From: Burkholderiales bacterium
Lineage (GTDB): Bacteria > Pseudomonadota > Gammaproteobacteria > Burkholderiales > Burkholderiaceae
Assembly (NCBI GenBank): GCA_903643055.1
Contig: CAHJWV010000219.1
Coordinates: 1-7,979 of the forward strand
Reading direction: 5' to 3'
Length of the DNA: 7,979 nucleotides
In this document: positions 1 through 5,941 of the stretch, in pieces
Layout: each line of letters opens with the position of its first letter
Position numbering within the stretch: position 1 is the stretch's first letter
Notes under the pieces: generated by a model
Seen by the model: only the letters and a program-made list of their open reading frames with translations
Told to the model about the DNA's origin: nothing
Databases searched by the model: none
Position numbers and translations under genes: made by a program

Positions 1-678
1 GGCACAGGCAATGTGATTTCGCTGGATTCTCCCATGGCGACATTGGCATTTCTCAACACCGGTTAACTGCTTGAGCTCGCGATGAAACTGCTCAATCTTC
101 CAGCGCAAGTCACACGCTTCTTGTGTGACCTGCGTCGAATCTTGAGAAAGGTCGTTGGTGGCGACCCAATCCGTGGGTTTGTCGAAACCTCGACCCGGAA
201 TAATTTCACTTTGTGCTCTTTGGGGAAACCCTTGATCTTGATCAATTTCCCTTGCCGCCGCTCTACCGGCCCCCAATGCAATTCATCGACCCGTCGATAC
301 GGTTGCTCACCACCACTGTCATCGACTTGGCGATTTGCTTTGAGTGGGCAGTAGTCAATCTTGCCAAGCGACTCGATCAGCAGCATCAACTCTTTCGTCA
401 CGTACCAGTTGTCGACCAGCACCCGATTGAAGCTCAGCGCTTTGGTGCTGACGACCGAGTCCAAGACGGACTCATCAAAAACAATACACTCGGGGCGATT
501 CGACAACGTCGCCTTGAACGTGCTCCCAGATCAAACTGGATGTCATTTTTTCTTTTCGCAGATATCGATTGATGGCGTCATGACTCAAGCCTTTGGAATG
601 CGCGGCACAGTGTGTCAATGTGAAGTTCGTATGACTCGAAAGAAGGAATTGACAATAATCTAATCGATGGGTCTTCAA
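1..678 (-). pseudogene. IS701-like DDE transposase, frameshifted and internally deleted, runs off left edge
   Basis: Three minus-strand segments in different frames together read as one IS701/IS4-type transposase, the enzyme that would cut and join the ends of its element. The N-terminal part (678 to about 485) starts MKTHRLDYCQFLLSS. An in-frame TGA lies two codons before the TTG at 678, so TTG is the earliest possible start. The frame then changes near 480-495 and continues with VFDESVLD (first catalytic Asp), VLVDNWYVTKELM (second Asp), and YCPLKANRQVDDSGG and GFPKEHKVKLFRVEVSTN. A second shift falls in a CCC run at 175-177. The third frame reads TDWVATNDLSQDST, then WKIEQFHRELKQLTG with the catalytic Glu, to the window edge. 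Compared with the family as remembered, about 60 residues are missing between the first and second Asp (junction near 450-460). The gene is therefore inactive; one shift could be a sequencing error, but the deletion could not. Confidence 0.85.
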
Positions 679-742
679 ATGATCTCAAGTCCAAGTTGTT
701 TCCTTGATTTTATTGAACTTAGCTCATGTTGGAAATCCCGCC

Positions 743-763
743 ACCATTATCGAAAATAATGGT
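743..763. other. AT-rich perfect stem-loop upstream of the transposase remnant
   Basis: Arms ACCATTAT (743-750) and ATAATGGT (756-763) are exact reverse complements around the 5-nt loop CGAAA. The hairpin lies 65 bp upstream of the transposase start, just inside the candidate element end. Such a structure could reduce read-through transcription into the transposase, or be part of the sub-terminal sequence. Neither role is shown by the sequence. Confidence 0.45.
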
Positions 764-942
764 TTGCGTAAGTCCTAAATTGAAAAAATAGACTTGCCAA
801 ACCTGTTGATCCATGAGTCAGGGCCTGAATCAAAGCAATGAGCCGGAGAGGTATCTGTTCCGGCGCCTCAGCGTTATTTCCCTGCTTCATGGGAATGACG
901 GCATGGTTCTTCGAAAGAGAATCGTGATTGCTTTTTTTCACT

Positions 943-947
943 AGGAG
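943..947 (+). promoter_or_regulatory. Ribosome binding site AGGAG, unusually close to the ATG at 950
   Basis: AGGAG ends only two bases before ATG 950, closer than the usual 5-9 nt. The next in-frame ATG (983) would remove the charged start and half of the signal peptide, so 950 is still preferred. No upstream in-frame start was found back to position 899. No convincing -35/-10 pair is visible in 780-940. Confidence 0.5.
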
Positions 948-949
948 AT

Positions 950-1468
950 ATGATTTTTTTGAAATCAGCTCTTGCCATCGCGATGGCCATTTCTGGCGCA
1001 AGTTCGGTCTATGCGGCTTCCGCCAGCCAATATCCAACACCCGGAACGGAAGCCCAGAAATTCAGAGTGATCGCCACCCAGGACGGGCCGCTGAACCTGT
1101 ACTTCATCGGCGGAAACAGCGTCGACAACGTGTCGATCCGCGTCGGCAACGCAGGCCTCTGGAACAGTGACCCTCTGTTCGACAGCAAGTCGTCGAAATA
1201 TGGAGAAAAGAAGGTCACGACCGCCCCGGTGATCAAGGGCACTGTCATTGAGCTCTGGATCAACAAGACGCTGGCGAAGCCGCATCGCGATTTCTATGGC
1301 CGCCTGATTACCTCGCCCGATCCTTACCCGACCGATGTGCAGCGCAATCTGGCTTACACGACCTCCTTCGCGGGTGACGCAGCTGCCGGCATTCCGGCTG
1401 GCATTTATGTCGGCATCGAAGACGACCGCCTGGGCGGCGACTTCGACTACAACGATCTGGAATCGTGA
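950..1468 (+). CDS. Small exported protein with DUF4114-like C-terminal motif
   Basis: This 172-residue protein has a classical signal peptide: MIFLK, a hydrophobic run to about residue 18, then VYA before a cleavage site at residue 22/23. The mature part is a roughly 150-residue beta-rich domain with no membrane segment. It ends with GIYVGIEDDRLGGDFDYNDLES; the pattern G(F/I)ED...GGDxDYNDL is characteristic of DUF4114, found at the end of secreted and surface proteins of unknown function. The acidic residues of that motif suggest metal, perhaps calcium, binding, which is inference. The protein stops two residues after the motif, with no PEP-CTERM or other sorting tail. It is monocistronic, between the IS remnant and a GST gene with 195 bp downstream, and its base composition is between those two regions. 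The product is probably periplasmic or secreted. Confidence is high that it is a gene and moderate for the domain name. Confidence 0.8.
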   Translation: MIFLKSALAIAMAISGASSVYAASASQYPTPGTEAQKFRVIATQDGPLNLYFIGGNSVDNVSIRVGNAGLWNSDPLFDSKSSKYGEKKVTTAPVIKGTVIELWINKTLAKPHRDFYGRLITSPDPYPTDVQRNLAYTTSFAGDAAAGIPAGIYVGIEDDRLGGDFDYNDLES

Positions 1469-1663
1469 TCGAGAACGCCAGACTGATCCCGTAATCGGGC
1501 CAGGTCAGCAGTCAACTCCAGCACGTTGTGCGAAGGCCGGGCGATGACTTGCTCGGCCAAACCCACGTGATTCCGTCGTCCGTGTGGCTTTTGTACAAGC
1601 CGGGCTGGTTATGGGCGTGGCGCATCGGAGAATGCGACCCCGTTTCATCGATTCCCGCCTGCC

Positions 1664-2374
1664 ATGACCGACCTGTCTTCTTTTGCCATCACCCGCAAAT
1701 GGCCTGCGCAGCATCCGCAGCGCCTTCAGCTTTATTCGCTGCCCACGCCGAACGGCGTCAAGGTCTCGATCTTTCTGGAGGAGACCGGGCTGGCTTATGA
1801 GCCGCACCTGGTGCGCTTCGACACCAACGATCAGCTCACGCCCGAGTTCCTCTCGCTGAGCCCGAACAACAAGATCCCCGCGATCCTCGACCCCGATGGC
1901 CCCGGCGGCCAGCCGTTTGCGTTGTTCGAGTCGGGCGCGATCCTGATCTATCTGGCCGAGAAAACCGGCCAGCTGCTGCCCAGCGATGCGGCCCGGCGCT
2001 ACGAGACGATCCAGTGGGTGATGTTCCAGATGGGCGGCATCGGCCCGATGTTCGGCCAGGTCGGCTTCTTCACGAAGTTTGCGGGCAAGGATTTCGAAGA
2101 CAAGCGCCCGCGCGACCGTTATGTCGCCGAAGCCAAGCGGCTGCTGGGGGTCGTCAATGGCCGCCTCGCGGGCCGCGACTGGATCATGGGCAGCGACTAC
2201 ACGATTGCCGACATCGCGATCTTTCCGTGGATCAACAACCTGTTGAATTACTACGAAGCCGCTGACCTGGTGGGCTTCGCCGACTTCCCCGAGGTCGCCC
2301 GTGTGTTGAAGGCTTTTGTCGCACGCCCAGCCGTCACCCGCGGCCTGCAGATCCCCGCCCGGCCTGCGGCTTAA
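1664..2374 (+). CDS. Glutathione S-transferase family protein, Nu-class-like (YfcG/YghU type)
   Basis: This 236-residue cytosolic protein has the two GST domains in order. The N-terminal thioredoxin-like domain (about 20-103) contains LPTPNGVKV (26-34), NNKIPAI (68-74) and the ESGAIL loop (89-94). The helical C-terminal domain (about 108-230) contains QWVMFQMGGIGPMFGQ and the N-capping motif YTIADIAIFPW (179-189). The TPN at 28-30 matches the Thr/Asn active-site signature of Escherichia coli YfcG, a Nu-class enzyme that binds glutathione or its disulfide and acts as a disulfide-bond reductase rather than a classical transferase. There is no catalytic Cys, Ser or Tyr at that position. About 20 residues precede the thioredoxin fold compared with YfcG. 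ATG 1664 is the start used; no strong Shine-Dalgarno is seen before it. The likely role is thiol/redox maintenance. The natural substrate is unknown, and the neighbours do not suggest one. Confidence 0.93.
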   Translation: MTDLSSFAITRKWPAQHPQRLQLYSLPTPNGVKVSIFLEETGLAYEPHLVRFDTNDQLTPEFLSLSPNNKIPAILDPDGPGGQPFALFESGAILIYLAEKTGQLLPSDAARRYETIQWVMFQMGGIGPMFGQVGFFTKFAGKDFEDKRPRDRYVAEAKRLLGVVNGRLAGRDWIMGSDYTIADIAIFPWINNLLNYYEAADLVGFADFPEVARVLKAFVARPAVTRGLQIPARPAA

Positions 2375-2395
2375 GCGCGTTCGGAACAGCGCGCT
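2374..2395 (+). terminator. Possible hairpin directly after the GST stop codon
   Basis: AGCGCG (2374-2379) and CGCGCT (2390-2395) form a 6-bp perfect stem around a 10-nt loop that starts within the GST TAA. No T-run follows, so this is not a canonical intrinsic terminator. It may stabilise the 3' end or be chance in GC-rich DNA. Confidence 0.3.
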
Positions 2396-2397
2396 GC

Positions 2398-2420
2398 GCA
2401 TCGAGGCGATGTCTCGATGC
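2398..2420 (+). other. Second stem-loop in the GST-phosphatase gap
   Basis: GCATCGAG (2398-2405) and CTCGATGC (2413-2420) are exact reverse complements around a 7-nt loop, 75 bp before the preferred phosphatase start. There is no T-run. It could be a terminator-like element for the GST, or a leader or operator element for the phosphatase. If the phosphatase gene really began at 2316, this would be coding sequence instead, which I consider unlikely. Confidence 0.35.
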
Positions 2421-2495
2421 TGCGATCGGCCGTTTCAGCGGGCTGACATGAAACTGAAGAATACTTGCGCTCTTGTCTCACTCGCCGATGTCGCC

Positions 2496-4550
2496 ATGAA
2501 ACCAGCCGTCCCGTTGTTATCGATCCTGCTTGCGGCCTGCGCCACGCCGCCCACGACCGATGCCGCAGGTGCGGTGCGCGGCCTGGTGCAAGGCTTTGGC
2601 GGCGCGCGGGTGTGCGTCGACCTCAATGGCAATGCCCGATGCGACTCGGGCGAACCCACGACCCAAACTGACGCCAAAGGCCAGTTCGAGTTGCGCGGTC
2701 CCGGCGCACTGGTGGCAGAGATCGGCAACAGCGCCAGGCCACTCGTGCTGCGCGCACCGGCCGGTGCCAACACCGTGCTGAGCCCGGTGTCGACCGAACT
2801 GGCCGCGCTGGTGGATGGCAACGGCGGATCATTGGGGCAAGCCCGTGCATTGCTGGCCCGGCGGCTGGGTGTTGACGCGTCGCGCGTGCTCGATGAGCGC
2901 GAGCCCCGCGTGCAGGCCGAAGGCGCGCTGCTGTTGCCGCGCATTGCCGATGCAGTCGCCGATGCCGGCCCGAACGGTGATCTGGCGAAGGCGATGCGCA
3001 ACCACCTGGCGCTCGATGCGATCGACACCGTCGTCGTGATCTACGCCGAGAACCGTGCCTTCGATACGCTCTACGGCCTGTTCCCCGGCGCGAACGGCAT
3101 TCCGGGCAAGAACCCGAGTTCGCAAGGCCCTGCGGCGCCGCAAGTCGACTTTGATGGCGCGGTGCTGCCGGTGCTGCCGCCGACCTGGGGCGGGCTCACC
3201 GCCGGTGGGCAGCCGGTGACGCTGACGCAGGCGCAGTCGAGCGGCTTGCCGAATGCGATGTTCCAGATCGATCAGCCCCAAGGCCTTGGCGCCAGCGGCG
3301 TGGTCGTGCCATCGACCGTGATCACCCGCGATCTGGTGCACCGCTTCTACAACAACATGATGCAGATCAACGGCGGCCGCAACGACCGCTTTGCCGCGTA
3401 TTCCGATGCGGGTGGCCTGAGCATGGGCTACTACAACGGCAGCTCGATGCAGCTGTGGAAGCTGGCACAGCGCTACACGTTGGCCGACAACTTCTTCATG
3501 GGGGCGTTCGGTGGTTCGTATCTGAATCATCAATACCTGATCTGCGCTTGCGCGCCGGTTTATCCGAATGCCGACAAGTCGCCGGCCCAAGGGCTGATCA
3601 GCGACATCGAGCTTGATGCCCAAGGCCGTTTCAAACGCTTGGTGCCGGCCGCCAACATGCCGGGCTCGGTGCTCGATGGCGCGCCGCGCTATAAGCGCGA
3701 TGGCGCACTGACGCCCAAGGACGACAAGGGCAACTTCTATACGGTCAACACGATGCAGCCGGCCTACCAGCCCAGTGGTGTGGAGCCGGCGGCCGGTGGC
3801 GATGCGCGCTATGCCGACCCGACCAAGCCGACGACCTTGCCGGCGCAGACGCTGCAAACCATCGGCGACACACTGAATGAACGCGCGGTGCCATGGGCCT
3901 GGTATGGCGGCGCGTGGAGCGCGGCGAGTTCTTCCGAAGCGCGCAACGTGATCTACAAGGGCAAGGCGAACTTCCAGGCCCACCACCAGCCGTTCAACTA
4001 TTACGCCGCCTTCGACCCCGCAACGCGGGCCGATGCGCGCGCCGCCCACCTGAAAGACTTCGACAGCGAATTCCTGCGTGACGCTGCGGCCGGCCAATTG
4101 CCTGCGGTCACCTTCTACAAGCCGCAGGGCAACCTGAACCAGCACGCCGGCTATGCAAGCGTGGCCGATGGCGACGCGCACATCGCCGAGGTCATCGGCC
4201 GGCTGCAGCAAAGCCCGCAATGGAAGCGCATGCTGATCGTCGTGACCTACGACGAGAACGGCGGCTTCTACGACCACGCGCCGGTGCCAGCCGGTGACCG
4301 CTTCGGCCCCGGCACGCGCATCCCGGCGCTGATCATTTCGCCTTTCGCCAAGCGCGGCTACGTCGACAAGACGCAGTACGACACCGGCTCGGTCCTGCGC
4401 TTCATCACGCACCGCTGGTCGCTCGACCCGCTGCCCGGCATCATCGAACGCGACCAGGGCCTGCTGCGCAACGGCAGCCGCAACATGGGCGACCTGAGCG
4501 GCGCGCTCGACTTCACGCAGGCCACCGACACGGTGGCGGCTGGGCGCTGA
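2496..4550 (+). CDS. AcpA-family acid phosphatase / phosphoesterase, predicted lipoprotein
   Basis: From ATG 2496 this is a 684-residue protein. MKPAVPLLSILLAAC is a short lipoprotein signal with lipobox LAAC (Cys15), so the enzyme should be anchored to a membrane facing the periplasm or surface. Residues ~25-110 hold a module with the loop DLNGNARCDSGE (42-53), an acidic Ca-loop-like pattern seen in SdrD/dockerin-like repeats, followed by VLSPVSTELAALV. From about 175 on is the phosphoesterase (PF04185) domain of AcpA and phospholipase C relatives: VIYAENRAFDTLYG (E185, N186), INGGRNDRF, LADNFFMGAFGGSYLNH (nucleophile-type S341) and VVTYDENGGFYDH (D586, E587). These match the metal and Ser residues known in Francisella AcpA, so phosphomonoester hydrolysis is likely. 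The frame is open from 2316, but that start overlaps the GST and gives no export signal. ATG 2448 is also possible, with a less typical signal sequence. No strong Shine-Dalgarno is visible at any of the three starts. Confidence 0.9.
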   Translation: MKPAVPLLSILLAACATPPTTDAAGAVRGLVQGFGGARVCVDLNGNARCDSGEPTTQTDAKGQFELRGPGALVAEIGNSARPLVLRAPAGANTVLSPVSTELAALVDGNGGSLGQARALLARRLGVDASRVLDEREPRVQAEGALLLPRIADAVADAGPNGDLAKAMRNHLALDAIDTVVVIYAENRAFDTLYGLFPGANGIPGKNPSSQGPAAPQVDFDGAVLPVLPPTWGGLTAGGQPVTLTQAQSSGLPNAMFQIDQPQGLGASGVVVPSTVITRDLVHRFYNNMMQINGGRNDRFAAYSDAGGLSMGYYNGSSMQLWKLAQRYTLADNFFMGAFGGSYLNHQYLICACAPVYPNADKSPAQGLISDIELDAQGRFKRLVPAANMPGSVLDGAPRYKRDGALTPKDDKGNFYTVNTMQPAYQPSGVEPAAGGDARYADPTKPTTLPAQTLQTIGDTLNERAVPWAWYGGAWSAASSSEARNVIYKGKANFQAHHQPFNYYAAFDPATRADARAAHLKDFDSEFLRDAAAGQLPAVTFYKPQGNLNQHAGYASVADGDAHIAEVIGRLQQSPQWKRMLIVVTYDENGGFYDHAPVPAGDRFGPGTRIPALIISPFAKRGYVDKTQYDTGSVLRFITHRWSLDPLPGIIERDQGLLRNGSRNMGDLSGALDFTQATDTVAAGR

Positions 4551-4574
4551 GCCTTGCCGCATGGTGCCGGCATG

Positions 4575-5696
4575 TCAGTCGGTGGGCAGCAGCGACAGTT
4601 GATGCGCGCTGTGCTGCGCCTGGGCCGGCAGCCGGCGCCGCAGCACCGCATGGGGCACGTAGCCGCGGGTCTCGAGGTTCCAGCCGTCGATGGCCTGCGA
4701 GTCGCTCACATGCTGCACCAGCGACACGCCGAGCTTCTTGGCGCTGGCGCGCTCCACGATCGATTCGCACTGCTCGGGCGTCAGCTGGCTGACGAAGGCC
4801 GTCCAGCGCTGCTGGGCCAGCGGGTTGCGCCAGGCATCTTCGATCGCCCAGCGTGACTCGTGGGCAAACACCGTCTTGCCGGCTTCGAGCACGCGCGGCA
4901 GCAGCGCATGGAAAAACATCTGGAACGAGCGCTTGATCGCCTGCGTGGGCAGCAGGTCTTCGAGGCGCGACAGGCGGTGGCTCCAGCCCGGCACCAGCAA
5001 CTGCTGGCTGATGAAGGCCTGCAGTGCCTGCGACGGGTTGAACAGGCGCAGCCGGTTCGGCGGCAGCACGAGCATCGGCAGCGCGCAGGCTTCGGCGTGG
5101 GGCAGTGGCTCGACGAAGCTGCACAGCACGGCCACGCGTGACCACTGCGCCGCCGTCAAGCCGCCGAGGCCGCTGGGCGCCGAGCCGGCGGCTGCAGTGG
5201 CGTCGCTGGATTCGATCTGCCGCGCCAGTTGCAGCGCTTCGCGGTAGCCGTAGGCCGCCTTCGCGTGGTTGGCCTTGGTGCTGATCACGGCCAGGTTGCC
5301 GGCGGCGTAGCTCGCGTCGTTGCGAACACGGTCGATCGAGGCTTCGGCATTGTCGAATGCCGTATGGCCGAAGGCGATGCGAGTGACCGGGCAGTGCGTG
5401 ACTTCGAGCTGCTGCAGGTAATGCGGCGTGACCTGCACCAGCTCCACGCTGCGCCCGCGCAGCCAGGCATGCAGACGCAGCTGCAGCCATTTGCGTGCAT
5501 GGCGCGTGGCTTCGAGCGTGCGCTCGCCGAAGGTGGCCTGGCTGGCCAGCCAGCCGTGGCGCAGCGGCGAAGCCTCCAGCGCATATGGGATCGGCGGCGT
5601 CAGGCCGTAGTGCGCATAGTCCCAGCCCAGTTCGAAGCCGATGTGCTCGTGGGTGGTCAGGGTCGTCGACGGGGTGGATTGCAGATCGGTCGTCAT
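4575..5696 (-). CDS. Conserved-looking protein of unknown function with HNH-like motif block
   Basis: I do not recognise a named family. The product is 373 residues from ATG 5696. That start is chosen because CTGGAG stands 6 nt before it; the frame is open to 5939, but the extra 81 residues cover the operator-like dyads and have no good ribosome site. No signal peptide or membrane segment is visible, so it is probably cytoplasmic. Residues 20-32 read GFELGWDYAHYGL. Then follow a helical basic segment (RHARKWLQLRLHAWLRGR, 65-82) and HCPVTR (101-106), SIDRVRND (120-127), YAAGNLAVIS (130-139) and ANHAK (142-146). This C...DR...Y..GN...S..AN..K spacing resembles HNH-type endonucleases in which DH is replaced by DR. 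The C-terminal ~200 residues are mostly helical and contain LPPNRLRLFNPSQALQAFI. The gene is convergent with the phosphatase (24-bp gap) and divergent from the WYL regulator, which probably controls it. The nuclease idea is tentative. Confidence 0.82.
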   Translation of the reverse strand: MTTDLQSTPSTTLTTHEHIGFELGWDYAHYGLTPPIPYALEASPLRHGWLASQATFGERTLEATRHARKWLQLRLHAWLRGRSVELVQVTPHYLQQLEVTHCPVTRIAFGHTAFDNAEASIDRVRNDASYAAGNLAVISTKANHAKAAYGYREALQLARQIESSDATAAAGSAPSGLGGLTAAQWSRVAVLCSFVEPLPHAEACALPMLVLPPNRLRLFNPSQALQAFISQQLLVPGWSHRLSRLEDLLPTQAIKRSFQMFFHALLPRVLEAGKTVFAHESRWAIEDAWRNPLAQQRWTAFVSQLTPEQCESIVERASAKKLGVSLVQHVSDSQAIDGWNLETRGYVPHAVLRRRLPAQAQHSAHQLSLLPTD

Positions 5697-5702
5697 GGGG
5701 GG

Positions 5703-5708
5703 CTCCAG
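5703..5708 (-). promoter_or_regulatory. Ribosome binding site that fixes the start at 5696
   Basis: On the minus strand CTGGAG is followed by six C residues and then ATG at 5696. This is good Shine-Dalgarno spacing and supports the shorter 373-residue protein over the 454-residue open frame beginning at 5939. Confidence 0.6.
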
Positions 5709-5754
5709 CGAGGTCACTGCAACCGTTGCAGCGATGAAGCCAGTGTTGCGGTTG

Positions 5755-5777
5755 ACTGGCTCATGGGGTGAGCTACC
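5755..5777. promoter_or_regulatory. Operator-like dyad 1, partly degenerate copy
   Basis: ACTGGCTCA (5755-5763), the spacer TGGGG, then TGAGCTACC. The left half-site and the TGAGC core of the right half are identical to those of dyad 2, and the two sites share about 18 of 22 aligned bases. It lies some 60 bp upstream of ATG 5696, where a regulator could control the divergent unknown gene. The recurrence of the same half-site with the same 5-bp spacer is seen directly; binding by the WYL protein is inference. Confidence 0.6.
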
Positions 5778-5806
5778 CGGGTCGGCCACCGTTTTTTTAT
5801 TTTCGT

Positions 5807-5812
5807 TATGCT
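5807..5812 (+). promoter_or_regulatory. Weak -10-like hexamer TATGCT for the WYL gene
   Basis: TATGCT follows an A/T-rich tract (5791-5804) that separates the two dyads in otherwise GC-rich DNA, and ends 4 bp before dyad 2. A start site downstream of it would fall inside dyad 2, fitting repression. There is no good -35 hexamer 16-18 bp upstream (GGCCAC), so this is only a possible promoter. Confidence 0.25.
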
Positions 5813-5815
5813 GGA

Positions 5816-5844
5816 ACCACTGGCTCATCTGGTGAGCCAGTGGT
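5816..5844. promoter_or_regulatory. Operator-like dyad 2, perfect 12-bp inverted repeat
   Basis: ACCACTGGCTCA (5816-5827) and TGAGCCAGTGGT (5833-5844) are exact reverse complements around TCTGG. It is not followed by a T-run and lies about 100 bp upstream of the WYL start codon, so an operator is more likely than a terminator. WYL regulators of this HTH type generally bind DNA as dimers, and a dyad with 5-bp spacer in the divergent promoter region is the expected kind of target. Its centre is 64 bp, about six helical turns, from that of dyad 1. Confidence 0.7.
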
Positions 5845-5867
5845 GTGATATTCCAATGCGGGCTGTT

Positions 5868-5888
5868 GGAAGAGGGAAGAGGGAAGAG
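5868..5888 (+). repeat. Three tandem copies of GGAAGAG in the WYL leader
   Basis: GGAAGAG occurs three times head to tail without interruption or mismatch (5868-5874, 5875-5881, 5882-5888), 53 nt before ATG 5942. Each copy is purine-only and Shine-Dalgarno-like but too far from the ATG to set translation directly. Such a short tandem repeat can change copy number by slippage. The last copy can also pair with CTTCC at 5892-5896. Confidence 0.75.
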
Positions 5889-5896
5889 CGGCTTCC

Positions 5897-5914
5897 GGCC
5901 CACCCGGGCGGGCC
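5897..5914. other. GC-rich near-palindrome in the WYL leader
   Basis: GGCCCACCC (5897-5905) is followed directly by GGGCGGGCC (5906-5914), reverse-complementary at 8 of 9 positions. It ends 27 nt before ATG 5942. It may be a protein site or a leader structure affecting WYL translation, but palindromes of this composition also arise by chance in GC-rich DNA. Confidence 0.35.
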
Positions 5915-5941
5915 CGCAGCGATGAACAACGAAAGCCACAG

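Larger units (their letters stand above)
1..780 (-). mobile_element. Remnant of an IS701-type insertion sequence, right end uncertain
   Basis: The element is inferred from the decayed transposase. Its transposase-proximal end should lie a short way upstream of the TTG at 678. Read on the minus strand, positions 777-765 give TAGGACTTACGCA, which resembles termini I recall from IS701-like elements; this is memory, not a comparison. The other end lies outside the window, so neither the matching inverted repeat nor a target duplication can be tested here. The A/T-rich composition of the stretch fits foreign DNA beside a GC-rich chromosome. Confidence 0.4.

Noticed and set aside
82..354. Plus-strand open frames over the left edge (82-354, 213-572, 361-663)
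   Set aside because: They are antisense to the recognisable transposase remnant and show no domain or ribosome site.
1505..2401. Minus-strand open frame of 298 codons opposite the GST gene
   Set aside because: It mirrors the GST reading frame and has biased composition with no motif; the plus-strand GST is unambiguous.
2316..2495. Upstream starts (2316, 2448) for the phosphatase lipoprotein
   Set aside because: The 2316 start overlaps the GST end and the extra residues are Arg/Cys-rich without an export signal; 2448 is possible but puts Asp and Lys inside the would-be hydrophobic segment, whereas 2496 gives a clean lipoprotein signal.
2829..4562. Long minus-strand open frame of 577 codons opposite the phosphatase gene
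   Set aside because: It is antisense to a clearly conserved phosphoesterase, its translation is rich in Arg, His and Val without any recognisable domain, and long antisense frames are normal in GC-rich DNA.
4551..4574. TGCCG/CGGCA inverted repeat (4555-4572) as a bidirectional terminator between convergent genes
   Set aside because: The stem is only 5 bp with an 8-nt loop and no T-run; such repeats are common by chance in this composition.
5752..5757. TTGACT as a -35 box for the WYL gene
   Set aside because: No -10-like hexamer is found 16-18 bp downstream; that position reads GC-rich ACCCGG.
5816..5844. The 12-bp inverted repeat as a rho-independent terminator
   Set aside because: No T-run follows on either strand, it lies between divergent genes where no transcript should end, and a second copy of the dyad exists nearby.
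5697..5939. 81-residue N-terminal extension of the unknown minus-strand protein
   Set aside because: It covers the two operator-like dyads, looks non-coding in composition, and the ATG at 5696 has a well-placed Shine-Dalgarno.
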